Source: Candidatus Hydrogenedentota bacterium (GTDB lineage: Bacteria > Hydrogenedentota > Hydrogenedentia > Hydrogenedentales > JAGMZX01). Taken from it: a stretch of DNA of 53,659 nucleotides. Position 1 is the stretch's first letter. Each line of letters begins with the position of its first letter. The translations under genes and the position numbers were made by a program. The notes beneath the pieces were generated by a model. That model saw only the letters and a list, made by a program, of their open reading frames with translations, ran no database searches and was not told the origin of the DNA. The DNA lies in contig JAKQEQ010000021.1 of assembly GCA_029556545.1 (NCBI GenBank), positions 1-53,659 on the forward strand, given 5' to 3'. Of this stretch, positions 1-8,361 are shown piece after piece.

Positions 1-49
1 ATGTCCACTGCGGGAACCGCGCGGTTTGCGCGATTTGGCGAAGGGCACG

Positions 50-285
50 GCCCTGAAAGGGCCGGAGAAGACAGCCCAGGGCAACGCCCTGGGAAGAGGG
101 ATGCCTGCTATAAAGAGAAGCCCTGAAAGGGCGAAACACGACGGGAAGATTCCACGCGGGCAGGGAATAAGGGCGCGCCGGATACAGGCCCCTTTTGCTG
201 TTACGCCCTTGCAGGGCTTCACATTGAGGCGCGCACATTTTCCCAGGGCGTTGCCCTGGGCTACTATGTCATGGGCCTTCGGCCC
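50..285. repeat. Cluster of palindromic repeats
   Basis: The unit GCCCTGAAAGGGC occurs at 50-62 and 120-132, with variants at 205-217 (GCCCTTGCAGGGC) and 273-285 (GGGCCTTCGGCCC). A 23-base segment at 73-95 recurs as its exact reverse complement at 240-262, and each arm is itself a hairpin built on CAGGGC and GCCCTG. An open frame that runs through the region only reads the repeats and has no coding character. I see no gene between 1 and 631. The structure is typical of repetitive extragenic palindromes. Confidence 0.75.
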
Positions 286-530
286 TAAATGCGGGAACTT
301 CAGCGCGCGACGCGGACCTAGGGCAAGACACCCACACATCGAGTTCGCATATGTCCCAGAGTAATTATGCACATCGAAGCGGAGTGCTCGTACTTTTTAG
401 TGCGATTGCCCTGGGCGAGTCGCGGGGCGGGTGCGTTTCGCGTGGCGGCTTTGATAGACTTTCGAGGAATAGCCGTTTCTCGATGCGTGCCCGCCGAAGC
501 CGAGTGGCGCGCGCGGGGGCGGCGTAGGGA

Positions 531-606
531 AGGGTGAAGGGTGAAGGGTGAAGGGTGAAGGGTGGAGGGTGGATGCGGAATATGGAATGCTAAATGCGGA
601 ATGCGG
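531..606 (+). repeat. Two adjoining heptamer tandem arrays
   Basis: Six copies of a 7-base unit lie at 531-572 (four AGGGTGA, then two AGGGTGG). They are followed directly by five degenerate copies of AATGCGG at 572-606. The array ends 15 bases before the AAGGA ribosome-binding site of the ankyrin gene. Copy-number change by slippage could alter the leader of that message; this is inference. Confidence 0.8.
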
Positions 607-631
607 CATGGCCGCCAGGGAAGGATATCTC

Positions 632-1930
632 ATGGTTCGCAGGATCGTGGTTGGCGTTGTGTTGGCGGTGGCGGCGCTGGGCGCGGGGGCGGAGACGGTC
701 GAGGCGAAGGCGGCGCCGCCGTCCGGGGTGCCGGGTCTTCCGATTTCGTTGCCGGAGCACGGATTGATCCGGGAGATGGACGCGGCGTCGGCGGAGGATT
801 TCTCGAAGTACGGGTTCCAGGAGGTGCACCGGGCGGCGTGGACCAATGACATGACGCTGTTGGAGCGGCTGCTCGAGGGCGGGGCGGACCCGAACGCGAT
901 CTCGAACGTGAACAGCCGTCAGAGCGTGCTGCACGTGGCGGCGCGGTATGCGGACCCGGACATGGTGCGGCGGCTGCTGGACGCGGGCGCGGACGCGAAC
1001 GCGCGCAATTGGAACGGGGAAACGCCGCTGGGTACGGCGATGTTTGGGTCGGACGCGACGCGGGCGCTGGAGAACGCGGGACTGCTCATCGAGGCGGGGG
1101 CGGACGCGGACGCGCGTTTCGAGGACGGCAGTTCGCCGTTGCTGATCCTGTGCTATGCGATAGGCGTGCGGAATCGGGACGTGGCGGCGCTGCTGATGGA
1201 GCACGGGGCGAGTCCTTACGCCAAGATGTCGGACGAGTTCGGCAATATGGCGTTGCACTACGCGGCGGTGAATGGATTGGTCGAGATCATGACGTATTTC
1301 CTCGAAAAGGGGGTGGACGTGGACGTGCGCAGCAGCCGGGGCTTCACGCCCTTGTTGCTCGCGGCCCAGGCGGGCCAGCTCGCGACGGTCAAGCTGCTGG
1401 TCGAGCATGGGGCGGACTTGCGGGCGCAACCCGTCGACGAGTACGGGCTTTGCCCGCTGCATGCGGCCGCGTTCAACAACGCCGCCGAAGTGGCGCGCTA
1501 TCTCGTCGAGCAGGGAACGCCGGTGGACGCGCGATCGGGCAAGGGCAACACGGCGTTGCATCTGGCGGCGGAAAACGGGGCGATCGATGCGGTGAAGGCG
1601 CTGATTGCGAGCGGGGCCGACCTGTCGGCAAAGACGAGCGACGAGTGGCGCGAGTTGCCGCTGCATCGCGCGGCGTACTTCAGCCAGGACAAGGTGGTCG
1701 CCCATTTCCTCGACCTCGGCATAGACGTCAATGCGAAGGCGGCTACGGGCAGCGTGCCGCTCACGCTCTCGGCGGAGAAGGGCGACCTCGATTTGGTGAA
1801 GCTGCTGCTGGAACGCGGGGCGGACGTCACGGTGAAGGGCGCGCAGGGCCTGACGGCGAAGGAGTGGGCCGCCCGACGCAATCAACAGGCGACCGTGGAT
1901 TACCTCGAATCGTGGGAAAGCCGCCAGTGA
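632..1930 (+). CDS. Secreted ankyrin-repeat protein
   Basis: 432 residues. The ATG at 632 is chosen because AAGGA at 621-625 sits six bases upstream and because the protein then opens with a signal peptide (MVRRIVVGVVLAVAALG, cleaved near AGA/ETVEA). A longer in-frame extension upstream only reads the heptamer repeats. The rest is a solenoid of roughly nine to ten ankyrin repeats with the usual TPLHxAA and VxLLLxxGADxxA pattern, for example around residues 90-125 and 235-265. Export implies a periplasmic or surface protein-binding role; no enzymatic domain is visible. Its TGA overlaps the GTG of the next gene by four bases (GTGA), so the genes are probably translationally coupled. The partner is unknown, but the downstream genes look like envelope modification enzymes. 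Confidence 0.85.
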   Translation: MVRRIVVGVVLAVAALGAGAETVEAKAAPPSGVPGLPISLPEHGLIREMDAASAEDFSKYGFQEVHRAAWTNDMTLLERLLEGGADPNAISNVNSRQSVLHVAARYADPDMVRRLLDAGADANARNWNGETPLGTAMFGSDATRALENAGLLIEAGADADARFEDGSSPLLILCYAIGVRNRDVAALLMEHGASPYAKMSDEFGNMALHYAAVNGLVEIMTYFLEKGVDVDVRSSRGFTPLLLAAQAGQLATVKLLVEHGADLRAQPVDEYGLCPLHAAAFNNAAEVARYLVEQGTPVDARSGKGNTALHLAAENGAIDAVKALIASGADLSAKTSDEWRELPLHRAAYFSQDKVVAHFLDLGIDVNAKAATGSVPLTLSAEKGDLDLVKLLLERGADVTVKGAQGLTAKEWAARRNQQATVDYLESWESRQ

Positions 1931-3837
1931 ATGAGGCGCCGCGTCGCCGGCGCATGATCGCGCCCCGGGAAAGGACGGCCTTGCGCGGGCTGTGCCGCCT
2001 GCTGCTTGTCGCGATGGTCTTGCCGGGGGCCGTCGCGGCGGTGTCGGGTTGCGTGGGCGAGGCCGCCGCGCCGCCGGATCGGGTGATCTGGATCGTGATC
2101 GACTCCTTGCGGGCGGACCACCTCGGGTATATGGGCTACGACCGCCCGACCTCGCCGAATCTGGACGCGCTGGCGCGGGAATCCGTCGATTTTCGGCTCG
2201 CGATCGCGCCGTCGAACGTGACGCGCCGGTCCGTGACGGCTTACATGACGGGCAAGCACTACTCGCACGTCCACGAGGACCCGATGCGGATCGGGCTGCC
2301 GGAGGCGGAGGTGTCGCTGGCGGAAGCGTTTCGCGCGGCGGGCTTTCGCACGGTCGGATGCGTGACCAACTATTTCCTGCGCCCGGAGGAGGGCCAGGCC
2401 CAGGGTTTCGACGTCTACCACACGCTGTACCAGTACAACGCGCCCTACGGCACGATCGAGGAAGTGATCGCGACGCTGCGCGAGCGTTATCGGAGAAGCG
2501 GGGGCCGCGAATTCGTCTATATCCACACGATGGACGTGCACCACCCGTATCGTCCGCCGCTGCCCTATGGCGCGGCCCATATCAAGCCGTATCATCGCCG
2601 GGCCGTGCGCGAGGGCAATCTTTACAACCAGGACGGGTCCGTCGTCATCGGCAATCTGCCGTATTACGCCGAGGGCCATGATGTTCGGGAGGAAGACATC
2701 GAGTTTCTCATGAGCCTTTACGATGGCGTGATCGAATATACCGACGCGCGTCTCCCCGAGTTGCTGCGCGTGCTCGATTACGACCCCTCGCGCGACCTGC
2801 TCGTCATCACCGCCGACCACGGCGAGCAGTTCTTCGAGCACGGGTTCTGGCGGCACGGCGCGTCGCTGACGCTCGAAGAGCTGCATGTGCCGCTGCTGGT
2901 CCGCTACGACGGGTTTCCGCCCAATCGGCACCTCGGCGCGGTGAGCCTGCTCGACCTCTATCCCACGTTCTGCGACCTTTTCGGCCTCGAACGGCCCGAG
3001 GGTCTGGCCGGGCAAAGCCTGCTGCCGGCGTTGCAGGGCGGCGCGATCGCGCCGGACCGCACGGTCTATTGCGAAGCGCCGGACGGGACGGGGCCCGCCG
3101 CCGCCGTCGTGAATGCGTCGTACCTCTACGCGGTCTACTCGGACGTCCACTATCTCCGCCCGGAGGCGGTCTGGCCGTTCGCCGAGTTTCTCCACGACCT
3201 GCGCGCGGACCCCGGCTGCGCCCGCAACGTCGCCGATGAAGCGCCCGACGCGGCGGAGGCGATGAACGCGGCGTTGCGGGGACTGAACACGCGCTGGCGG
3301 CACTTCACGCCCGACGTCATCGCGGGCGGCGACCACGCCGCGACCTTCGGGCCGGACCTGATCGCGGCGGCGTGGGAGGGGATGCCGGACTTGCCCGCGC
3401 CGCGCCTCACGGCGTCGGACGGCGTCGCGCGATTCGACGCGCCCGCCGCCGAGACGCGGGCGACGGCGCGCATCGACGCGCCCGGCGCCGCCCACGTGAT
3501 CGAGATTGCCTACCGGCTGACGTCGGGCGTGCTGGTCCTCGAACTTACCGAGGAGGGCGCGGACCAGCCGTTGTGGCGCCACGAATGCCGCAAGCCGACC
3601 CCGGCCTGGCGCACGGTGCGTCGGCGGGTGTATCCGCAAGGCGCTTCGGTGCGGCTGACGCTGCGCATGAGCGAGCCGGGCGTCGCGGAATTCGAAGCGC
3701 CGCGCCTGCGCAAGGCGGTCCTGCCCGCCGTGCCGCTCGAGTCGCCCATCGCGCGCGGCGACGCGGTGGACGAGGCGCACGGCTTGACCGAAGAAGAGCG
3801 TCAGCGTCTCGAAACCCTCGGGTATCTCGGCCCATGA
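1927..3837 (+). CDS. Sulfatase-fold (alkaline phosphatase superfamily) lipoprotein
   Basis: 636 residues from the GTG at 1927, which overlaps the previous stop; an ATG at 1954 is an alternative. A hydrophobic segment (about residues 22-41) ends in VSGC, a plausible lipobox with Cys42. The fold is marked by VIDSLRADHLG (Asp59, Asp64) and the metal-binding ADHGEQF motif near residue 298. The sulfatase signature C/S-x-P-x-R is not present. Aligning on the following TG places Thr99 at the nucleophile position, with Arg, Arg, Ser and Val after it. Threonine is the nucleophile in phosphodiesterases and phosphoethanolamine/phosphoglycerol transferases of this superfamily, so a transferase or phosphodiesterase acting on envelope glycans fits better than a true sulfatase. 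The C-terminal 200 residues look like a separate beta domain. Stop and next start overlap as ATGA. Confidence 0.8.
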   Translation: MNEAPRRRRMIAPRERTALRGLCRLLLVAMVLPGAVAAVSGCVGEAAAPPDRVIWIVIDSLRADHLGYMGYDRPTSPNLDALARESVDFRLAIAPSNVTRRSVTAYMTGKHYSHVHEDPMRIGLPEAEVSLAEAFRAAGFRTVGCVTNYFLRPEEGQAQGFDVYHTLYQYNAPYGTIEEVIATLRERYRRSGGREFVYIHTMDVHHPYRPPLPYGAAHIKPYHRRAVREGNLYNQDGSVVIGNLPYYAEGHDVREEDIEFLMSLYDGVIEYTDARLPELLRVLDYDPSRDLLVITADHGEQFFEHGFWRHGASLTLEELHVPLLVRYDGFPPNRHLGAVSLLDLYPTFCDLFGLERPEGLAGQSLLPALQGGAIAPDRTVYCEAPDGTGPAAAVVNASYLYAVYSDVHYLRPEAVWPFAEFLHDLRADPGCARNVADEAPDAAEAMNAALRGLNTRWRHFTPDVIAGGDHAATFGPDLIAAAWEGMPDLPAPRLTASDGVARFDAPAAETRATARIDAPGAAHVIEIAYRLTSGVLVLELTEEGADQPLWRHECRKPTPAWRTVRRRVYPQGASVRLTLRMSEPGVAEFEAPRLRKAVLPAVPLESPIARGDAVDEAHGLTEEERQRLETLGYLGP

Positions 3838-5792
3838 GCGCGCGAAACGTGGCGGGCGCCCTGTTCTTCTGCGGCGCGGTTTTTTCCGGCGCTTGCAGCC
3901 TGATCGCATCCGCGTCCTTTTCCGCGAGTACGGCATGGACATTCCCGCCTGAACCATACGGCGCGCCCTTGCTCGCCCTCATCATTACGGCGGCCTACGT
4001 CCCGCTCGTGTCCGCTTGGCTGCGGTGGGAACAGGAGCGCGGGCGTCTCGCCCCCGATGTTCCGAACCCTCTCCGCCTTCGGCGGACTACCCCGCTCCCA
4101 CCGGGCGAGGGAATTGACGCCCTGTTGGCGCGCACCCACGCGCCGCTGTTCGCGTCGTGGGGCATTCTTGCTTTATGGCTGGTCCCGACGGCGAACCTCG
4201 CGTATCTGCGCACAGCGGGGCCTTTCCTGACGCTCGGGCTGTGGGCGCTGTGCCTCGCTTGCTGCATCCACGCTGCCGCGCCTCGCCGGATGCGCGTGTA
4301 TCTACTCATCCTTGTGTTCGTGGCGGCGGCGTTCCTCCGGCTGAAGGAATTGACGCAACAAAGCCTCTGGAACGACGAACTGCTCAGCGTCACGCAATGC
4401 GACCCCGCGAATTCGCTGGGCGTGATGCTGGGCGAGAGCGCCGAACGCAACCACATGCCGCCGCTCTATTTTCTCGCGCTGTGGATGTGGCTCAAGGCGT
4501 GGGGATCGACGGAATACACGGCGCGGCTCCTGAGCGTGGTCACCGGGCTGGCCGGCGTCGCCGTGATGTATCTGCTGGGCAGGAAAATCGCGCGGCCAGG
4601 CGCGGGGCTTATCGCCGCGTTCCTGACCGCCATCAACTGGTCGCACCTGCTCCATTCGCAGGACGCGCGCCCGTACAGCCAGTTGTTTCTGCTGGCGGCC
4701 CTGTCGTACTTGGCGTTCGCGCACCTCGTCGCGCGGCCGGGTCTCGCCGCAGCGACGGGGCACGCCGCCGCGACGCTGCTGCTGGTGTACACGCACTACT
4801 TCGGCTGGCTTATCTGGCTTGCGCAGGCGGGGACGGTCGCCCTGTTTGCCGCGCGGACGTCCGCGCCCGAGCGCAGGGGACTGTTGCGGGCCGCCGTCCC
4901 GAGCCTGCTGGTCGTGATAATCGGTTACTTGCCTTACGTGGGCCGGACCATGGTCTCGTTCACCACGCGGGTATACTGGGTCCCGAGGCCCGAACCCGAC
5001 GCGTTTGTCGATCTATTCCTCTATTTCTTCCACGACCCCGCGTTGGCGCTGCTGTGTGCGGTCTTGATTCTCGCGCTGTGCCTCCGAGAGTATGTCCATC
5101 GCGCGGACCCTGAGTCGGCCCAGGATGCGCGGGCGTTATGGCTGATCGCCGCGTGGGCCGCCGTGGGCTACCTCGTACCCTATGCCCATTCGGTAAACGC
5201 AAACGTGTCCGTCATGGAGCCGCGCTACTTCATGACGCTGTTGCCGGCCCTGATCCTCGCGGCGGCGCTCGCCATCGACCGCGCGCCCGGCCCGACCGCG
5301 CGTGCTGCGCTGATCGCGGCGGTCGGCCTGCTTGCGGCCCTCGACATCTTCTCCGTCGGCGATTACTACCGCCGTCCCGCGCCCCAGGAATATCGCGAGT
5401 TGGTGGTGCGGTTGCCCCACGAGGATGACACGCTCTACTTCGGACGGTATCGGCAGACCTTCAAATTCGAGTACTACTTCCGATTACAGGGGTCGGACGC
5501 GCGCGTCCACAAGGCCGAGCCGGAAATGCTGCGGGAGGTCCTGCGGGACCGCCTTACCGGACCGGAGGTTCCCGTCTGGCTGATCGAGAACATCGAAATC
5601 TACGGCTTGGTCAAGAACGCGGCGGTCCTGCGTTTCTTCGCGGACTTCATGACGCGGGAAGAGGAAATCGAGCGGCGTTGCGTGCGCGCGCGGCGGTACG
5701 TGGCCAAGCCGGACCGCTGGGACGCCCTGCGCAACCTGCTCGATGACGACGCGGCGTGGCGCGCGTGGCTCATCGCCGCGCCCGACGAGTGA
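3834..5792 (+). CDS. GT39-like integral membrane glycosyltransferase
   Basis: 652 residues, starting at the ATG that overlaps the previous stop by four bases. About a dozen membrane segments are visible. The first large periplasmic loop carries SLWNDELLSV, the acidic Asp-Glu pair typical of the GT-C/PMT (ArnT-like, family 39) glycosyltransferases that use polyprenyl-phosphate sugars. The motifs MPPLYF and ARLLS that follow are also family features. A soluble C-terminal part starts at about residue 520. Between about residues 67 and 93 the reading frame passes through palindromic repeat sequence (see the repeat at 4031), which adds a charged Pro/Arg-rich loop between membrane segments. Coupling to the sulfatase-fold and SGNH genes suggests a job in building or decorating a surface glycan. 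The sugar is not predictable. Confidence 0.82.
   Translation: MSARNVAGALFFCGAVFSGACSLIASASFSASTAWTFPPEPYGAPLLALIITAAYVPLVSAWLRWEQERGRLAPDVPNPLRLRRTTPLPPGEGIDALLARTHAPLFASWGILALWLVPTANLAYLRTAGPFLTLGLWALCLACCIHAAAPRRMRVYLLILVFVAAAFLRLKELTQQSLWNDELLSVTQCDPANSLGVMLGESAERNHMPPLYFLALWMWLKAWGSTEYTARLLSVVTGLAGVAVMYLLGRKIARPGAGLIAAFLTAINWSHLLHSQDARPYSQLFLLAALSYLAFAHLVARPGLAAATGHAAATLLLVYTHYFGWLIWLAQAGTVALFAARTSAPERRGLLRAAVPSLLVVIIGYLPYVGRTMVSFTTRVYWVPRPEPDAFVDLFLYFFHDPALALLCAVLILALCLREYVHRADPESAQDARALWLIAAWAAVGYLVPYAHSVNANVSVMEPRYFMTLLPALILAAALAIDRAPGPTARAALIAAVGLLAALDIFSVGDYYRRPAPQEYRELVVRLPHEDDTLYFGRYRQTFKFEYYFRLQGSDARVHKAEPEMLREVLRDRLTGPEVPVWLIENIEIYGLVKNAAVLRFFADFMTREEEIERRCVRARRYVAKPDRWDALRNLLDDDAAWRAWLIAAPDE
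4031..4111 (+). repeat. Intergenic-type palindromic repeat inside the GT39 gene
   Basis: Positions 4031-4057 match 40170-40196 in a non-coding gap at 26 of 27 bases (the GGGCGTCTCGCCCCCG hairpin). The bases after it hold a CCGCCTTCGGCGG hairpin and a CTCCCACCGGGCGAGGG palindrome of the kind seen at 40261. The 81 bases equal 27 codons and keep the reading frame. Confidence 0.72.
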
Positions 5793-7159
5793 GGCGCGAA
5801 CGGGGCATGGGCACGCAACGCTGGAAATGGGCGGCTATCCTGCTCGCGGGCGCGCAAGTTGCGCTCGTCTTGCTCGTGCTGGCGGCGGGCGGGCTTTGGG
5901 GGACGTTCCGCCGCGAAGAGATGGGCAACGCGCTCGGGGCCGTCGCACTCTACGGCGCAGCGGCGTGGCTGGCGCTGGGCGCGCTGTGCCTTGCGCGGTT
6001 CCGTCCGCGCGAGTTCGCGCTGTTGATCGTCAGCCTCGCGGTCACGTGCGCCGTCGTCGAAATCGCCGTGCGCTACGCGATACCCGAGCGCGCCATGATG
6101 CGGTTCCGGTGGCAGCAGTCGCGCCAGTACCATCATATCGCCCCGGCGAACCGCACGATGTTCAAGACCTGGTACGAGGGCAACCCGATCCTCATCATCA
6201 CAAACGAGGACGGGCTCCGGTCCACGTACTCCCGCGCGGACTTCGCCGCGCATCCCACGCGCATCGTCATGATGGGCGACTCGTTCACCTACGGTTACGG
6301 CGTGCGGCAGGAGTACGCCTTCCCCGAGGCGGCGCAGCGGCTGATCCGCGGGCGGCTTGGCCGCGACGACGTCGCCGTGCTCAACGCGGGCATCGTCAGT
6401 TACTCGCCGTTCCTCGCCAACCTCCTCTTCGACGGCGTCGTCCGCGCGTACAAGCCGCAGCTCGTGCTGTATTTCCTCGACGCCACGGACTTCGGCGACG
6501 ACTACTTCTATGCCGCTCAAGCGCAACACGACGGCGACCGTGTGTCCTTCGATATCGACGAGCGGCGGCAGTTCTACTACGGCGTCCTCGGCGAACTGGC
6601 GTACAAGGCGCTCGAACGCCCCCCGGCATCGCGGCTCGTCGACTGGGCGGCGTGGCCCAAGACCTTTCTCGCGCGGCGGCTATGGCCGGGCGGCGCGGAC
6701 GCGGCGAAGGGCTACTACGATTTCGACCTCACCATCGACGGCGTGCGGCAGGGCACCCGCTACTTCATCTACAAGCACCCGCTCGAAAAACTGCGCCCCT
6801 ATTTCGAGGCCACCCTCGAACACGTCAACCGCCTCGAACGCCAGGTCCGCGCCGCCGGCGCCGCCTTCGTCCTCGTCATAGTGCCCCGCTTCCACCACTG
6901 GAACCCGAACGAGTCGCCCGAGTACTGGGAACGCGACGAATACCGCGTCGACGAGCCGCACCAATTCGCTTACTTCGAATTCTTCGACGAGGTCAAGGAC
7001 CGGCTACCCTATCCCGTCTTCAGCCTCCTGCCCGCCTTCCAGGCCACCGACGAATACCCCCTCACCTTTCGTCGCGACGCCCACTGGACCGAAGACGGCC
7101 ACGACTTCGTCGCCCGCGTCGTCACGGACCACCTGATCGAGCAGGGCCTGGTACCGTAG
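5789..7159 (+). CDS. Membrane-anchored SGNH/GDSL-family hydrolase-like protein
   Basis: 456 residues if the GTG at 5789, overlapping the previous TGA, is used; the ATG at 5807 gives 450 and is also possible. Three hydrophobic segments fill roughly the first 105 residues. A soluble domain follows with MMGDSFTYGYG (block I, nucleophile Ser), LNAGIVSYS (block II Gly) and, near the C-terminus, RRDAHWTEDGH (block V Asp and His). These are SGNH esterase/acetyltransferase landmarks, most like the AlgX/AlgJ type that acts on exopolysaccharide. It ends the four-gene overlapping cassette, so an acyl-transfer or deacylation step on the same glycan is likely. Substrate unknown. Confidence 0.8.
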   Translation: MRRERGMGTQRWKWAAILLAGAQVALVLLVLAAGGLWGTFRREEMGNALGAVALYGAAAWLALGALCLARFRPREFALLIVSLAVTCAVVEIAVRYAIPERAMMRFRWQQSRQYHHIAPANRTMFKTWYEGNPILIITNEDGLRSTYSRADFAAHPTRIVMMGDSFTYGYGVRQEYAFPEAAQRLIRGRLGRDDVAVLNAGIVSYSPFLANLLFDGVVRAYKPQLVLYFLDATDFGDDYFYAAQAQHDGDRVSFDIDERRQFYYGVLGELAYKALERPPASRLVDWAAWPKTFLARRLWPGGADAAKGYYDFDLTIDGVRQGTRYFIYKHPLEKLRPYFEATLEHVNRLERQVRAAGAAFVLVIVPRFHHWNPNESPEYWERDEYRVDEPHQFAYFEFFDEVKDRLPYPVFSLLPAFQATDEYPLTFRRDAHWTEDGHDFVARVVTDHLIEQGLVP

Positions 7160-7182
7160 CGGCCCGACGGGCAAGCCCGCCG

Positions 7183-8064
7183 TCAGCGGCAGCCGGTCGC
7201 CGCGATTCCGTATCGCACTAGACCGCCTAGTTGCTCCCACACCGGGCCAAGGTCGCGGCCCAGCACCATCCAAGGAACCATCACTTCCCCCAATTCTTCG
7301 TAGACTGCATGCAGCATGAGAACAACGATATCCTCGGTCGGCAGCGACGCGATATCAATGCCGGCTTCGGCAAGCGCGGCGCGCGCATCGTCGCCGACGA
7401 GCGGCGTCATCGGTAACTCTGGTGCATCTTCCCAATAGATTACGGGCACTGACGGCGTCATGCGCTCCGGGAGTCCCTTGACAAATGTCCCGCGCCGCTC
7501 CGGCAGCGCGTAAATGTCCTCGATGGCCGATGTGTATTGGAGATAGCCGTCAAGAAACACGTGGTAGCGGATGTACTCGTGCACCACAATGCCGTCTTCG
7601 ACGTGATCTATTTCCCAGACGGTATGATCCGCCCACTCGAACGCGCCCCTCACATACATCGCAGAACCGATATCGCAGCACGCCGTCATGTCCCAGAAAT
7701 TCCCCTCCGCCAGCGGCCAGTAGTCGCACAACCACAGGGCGCTGTCGTCAGGTATCTGGCCCTCGGTCCATTCCCCTTCCCCTTCGCCTTCGCCGGCTAC
7801 TGGCGGCTGTTCTCCTTCACCTTCGGCGGGTTGCTCCCCTTCCCCGCCTTCGGCGGACTCGCCCTCAGTGAGTATGGGCGTTTCGCCTTCGCCCTCTCCG
7901 CCTTCGGCAGCTTCGCCCTCGCCTTCCTCCGTCACGCTCGGATTCGGCGATCCGTTCGGGTCAGCCGTCGGCGGGCATGCCCCGAGGAAGAACGCCAGGG
8001 CGCACGATAGGAATACGGTAAGCCCCAGCCCGATTCGGCTTGACGCATGATACTTGGTTCTCAC
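7183..8064 (-). CDS. Lipoprotein with Glu-Gly-rich linker, function unknown
   Basis: 293 residues from the GTG at 8064, chosen because GGGAGA lies six bases upstream and the protein then starts with a short basic n-region, a hydrophobic stretch and the lipobox FLGAC (Cys about residue 28). Residues about 40-105 are almost only Glu, Gly, Pro, Ala and Thr, built from EGEGE and AEGGEGE units. This type of linker is frequent in Hydrogenedentes and Lentisphaerae exported proteins, from memory. The C-terminal 190 residues form an ordinary globular domain with WDMTACCDIG and many aromatic residues, which I do not recognise. It faces the end of the SGNH gene (23-base gap). Confidence 0.75.
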   Translation of the reverse strand: MRTKYHASSRIGLGLTVFLSCALAFFLGACPPTADPNGSPNPSVTEEGEGEAAEGGEGEGETPILTEGESAEGGEGEQPAEGEGEQPPVAGEGEGEGEWTEGQIPDDSALWLCDYWPLAEGNFWDMTACCDIGSAMYVRGAFEWADHTVWEIDHVEDGIVVHEYIRYHVFLDGYLQYTSAIEDIYALPERRGTFVKGLPERMTPSVPVIYWEDAPELPMTPLVGDDARAALAEAGIDIASLPTEDIVVLMLHAVYEELGEVMVPWMVLGRDLGPVWEQLGGLVRYGIAATGCR

Positions 8065-8361
8065 GACAGTTCTCCCAGGCAACCGGATGTACTCAGAAGA
8101 CGACGGAGGGATTGTCGAGGATACTTGCCGCAATTGCGGGGGGGTGAAAATACGCGAGTCCCCTTCGGCTCGCCGCGTCGCGGCGACTCCAACCCTTGGC
8201 GTGTCCCCCGGGCTTCCACGCTGCTTCTCCCTATCCAGATGGATTCAACCTGAACGTATTATAACACGGCCATAAGGCCATGCCAAGAACTATTTTGCGA
8301 AAGTACTACCCCATGTAAGTAATTATCCTGCTTCCACTTAGAACTGGTCGCGCTCGCGGGG

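Noticed and set aside
26-364. Small gene in the first 400 bases
   Set aside because: The frame only translates palindromic repeats and changes character with each unit.
590-1885. Long minus-strand open frame (431 codons) opposite the ankyrin gene
   Set aside because: Arg/His/Val-rich mirror of a GC-rich gene; no ribosome-binding site or family pattern, while the plus strand encodes clear ankyrin repeats.
1900-3957. Minus-strand open frame of 685 codons opposite the sulfatase-fold gene
   Set aside because: Composition is that of an antisense shadow; it crosses two real genes and has no domain.
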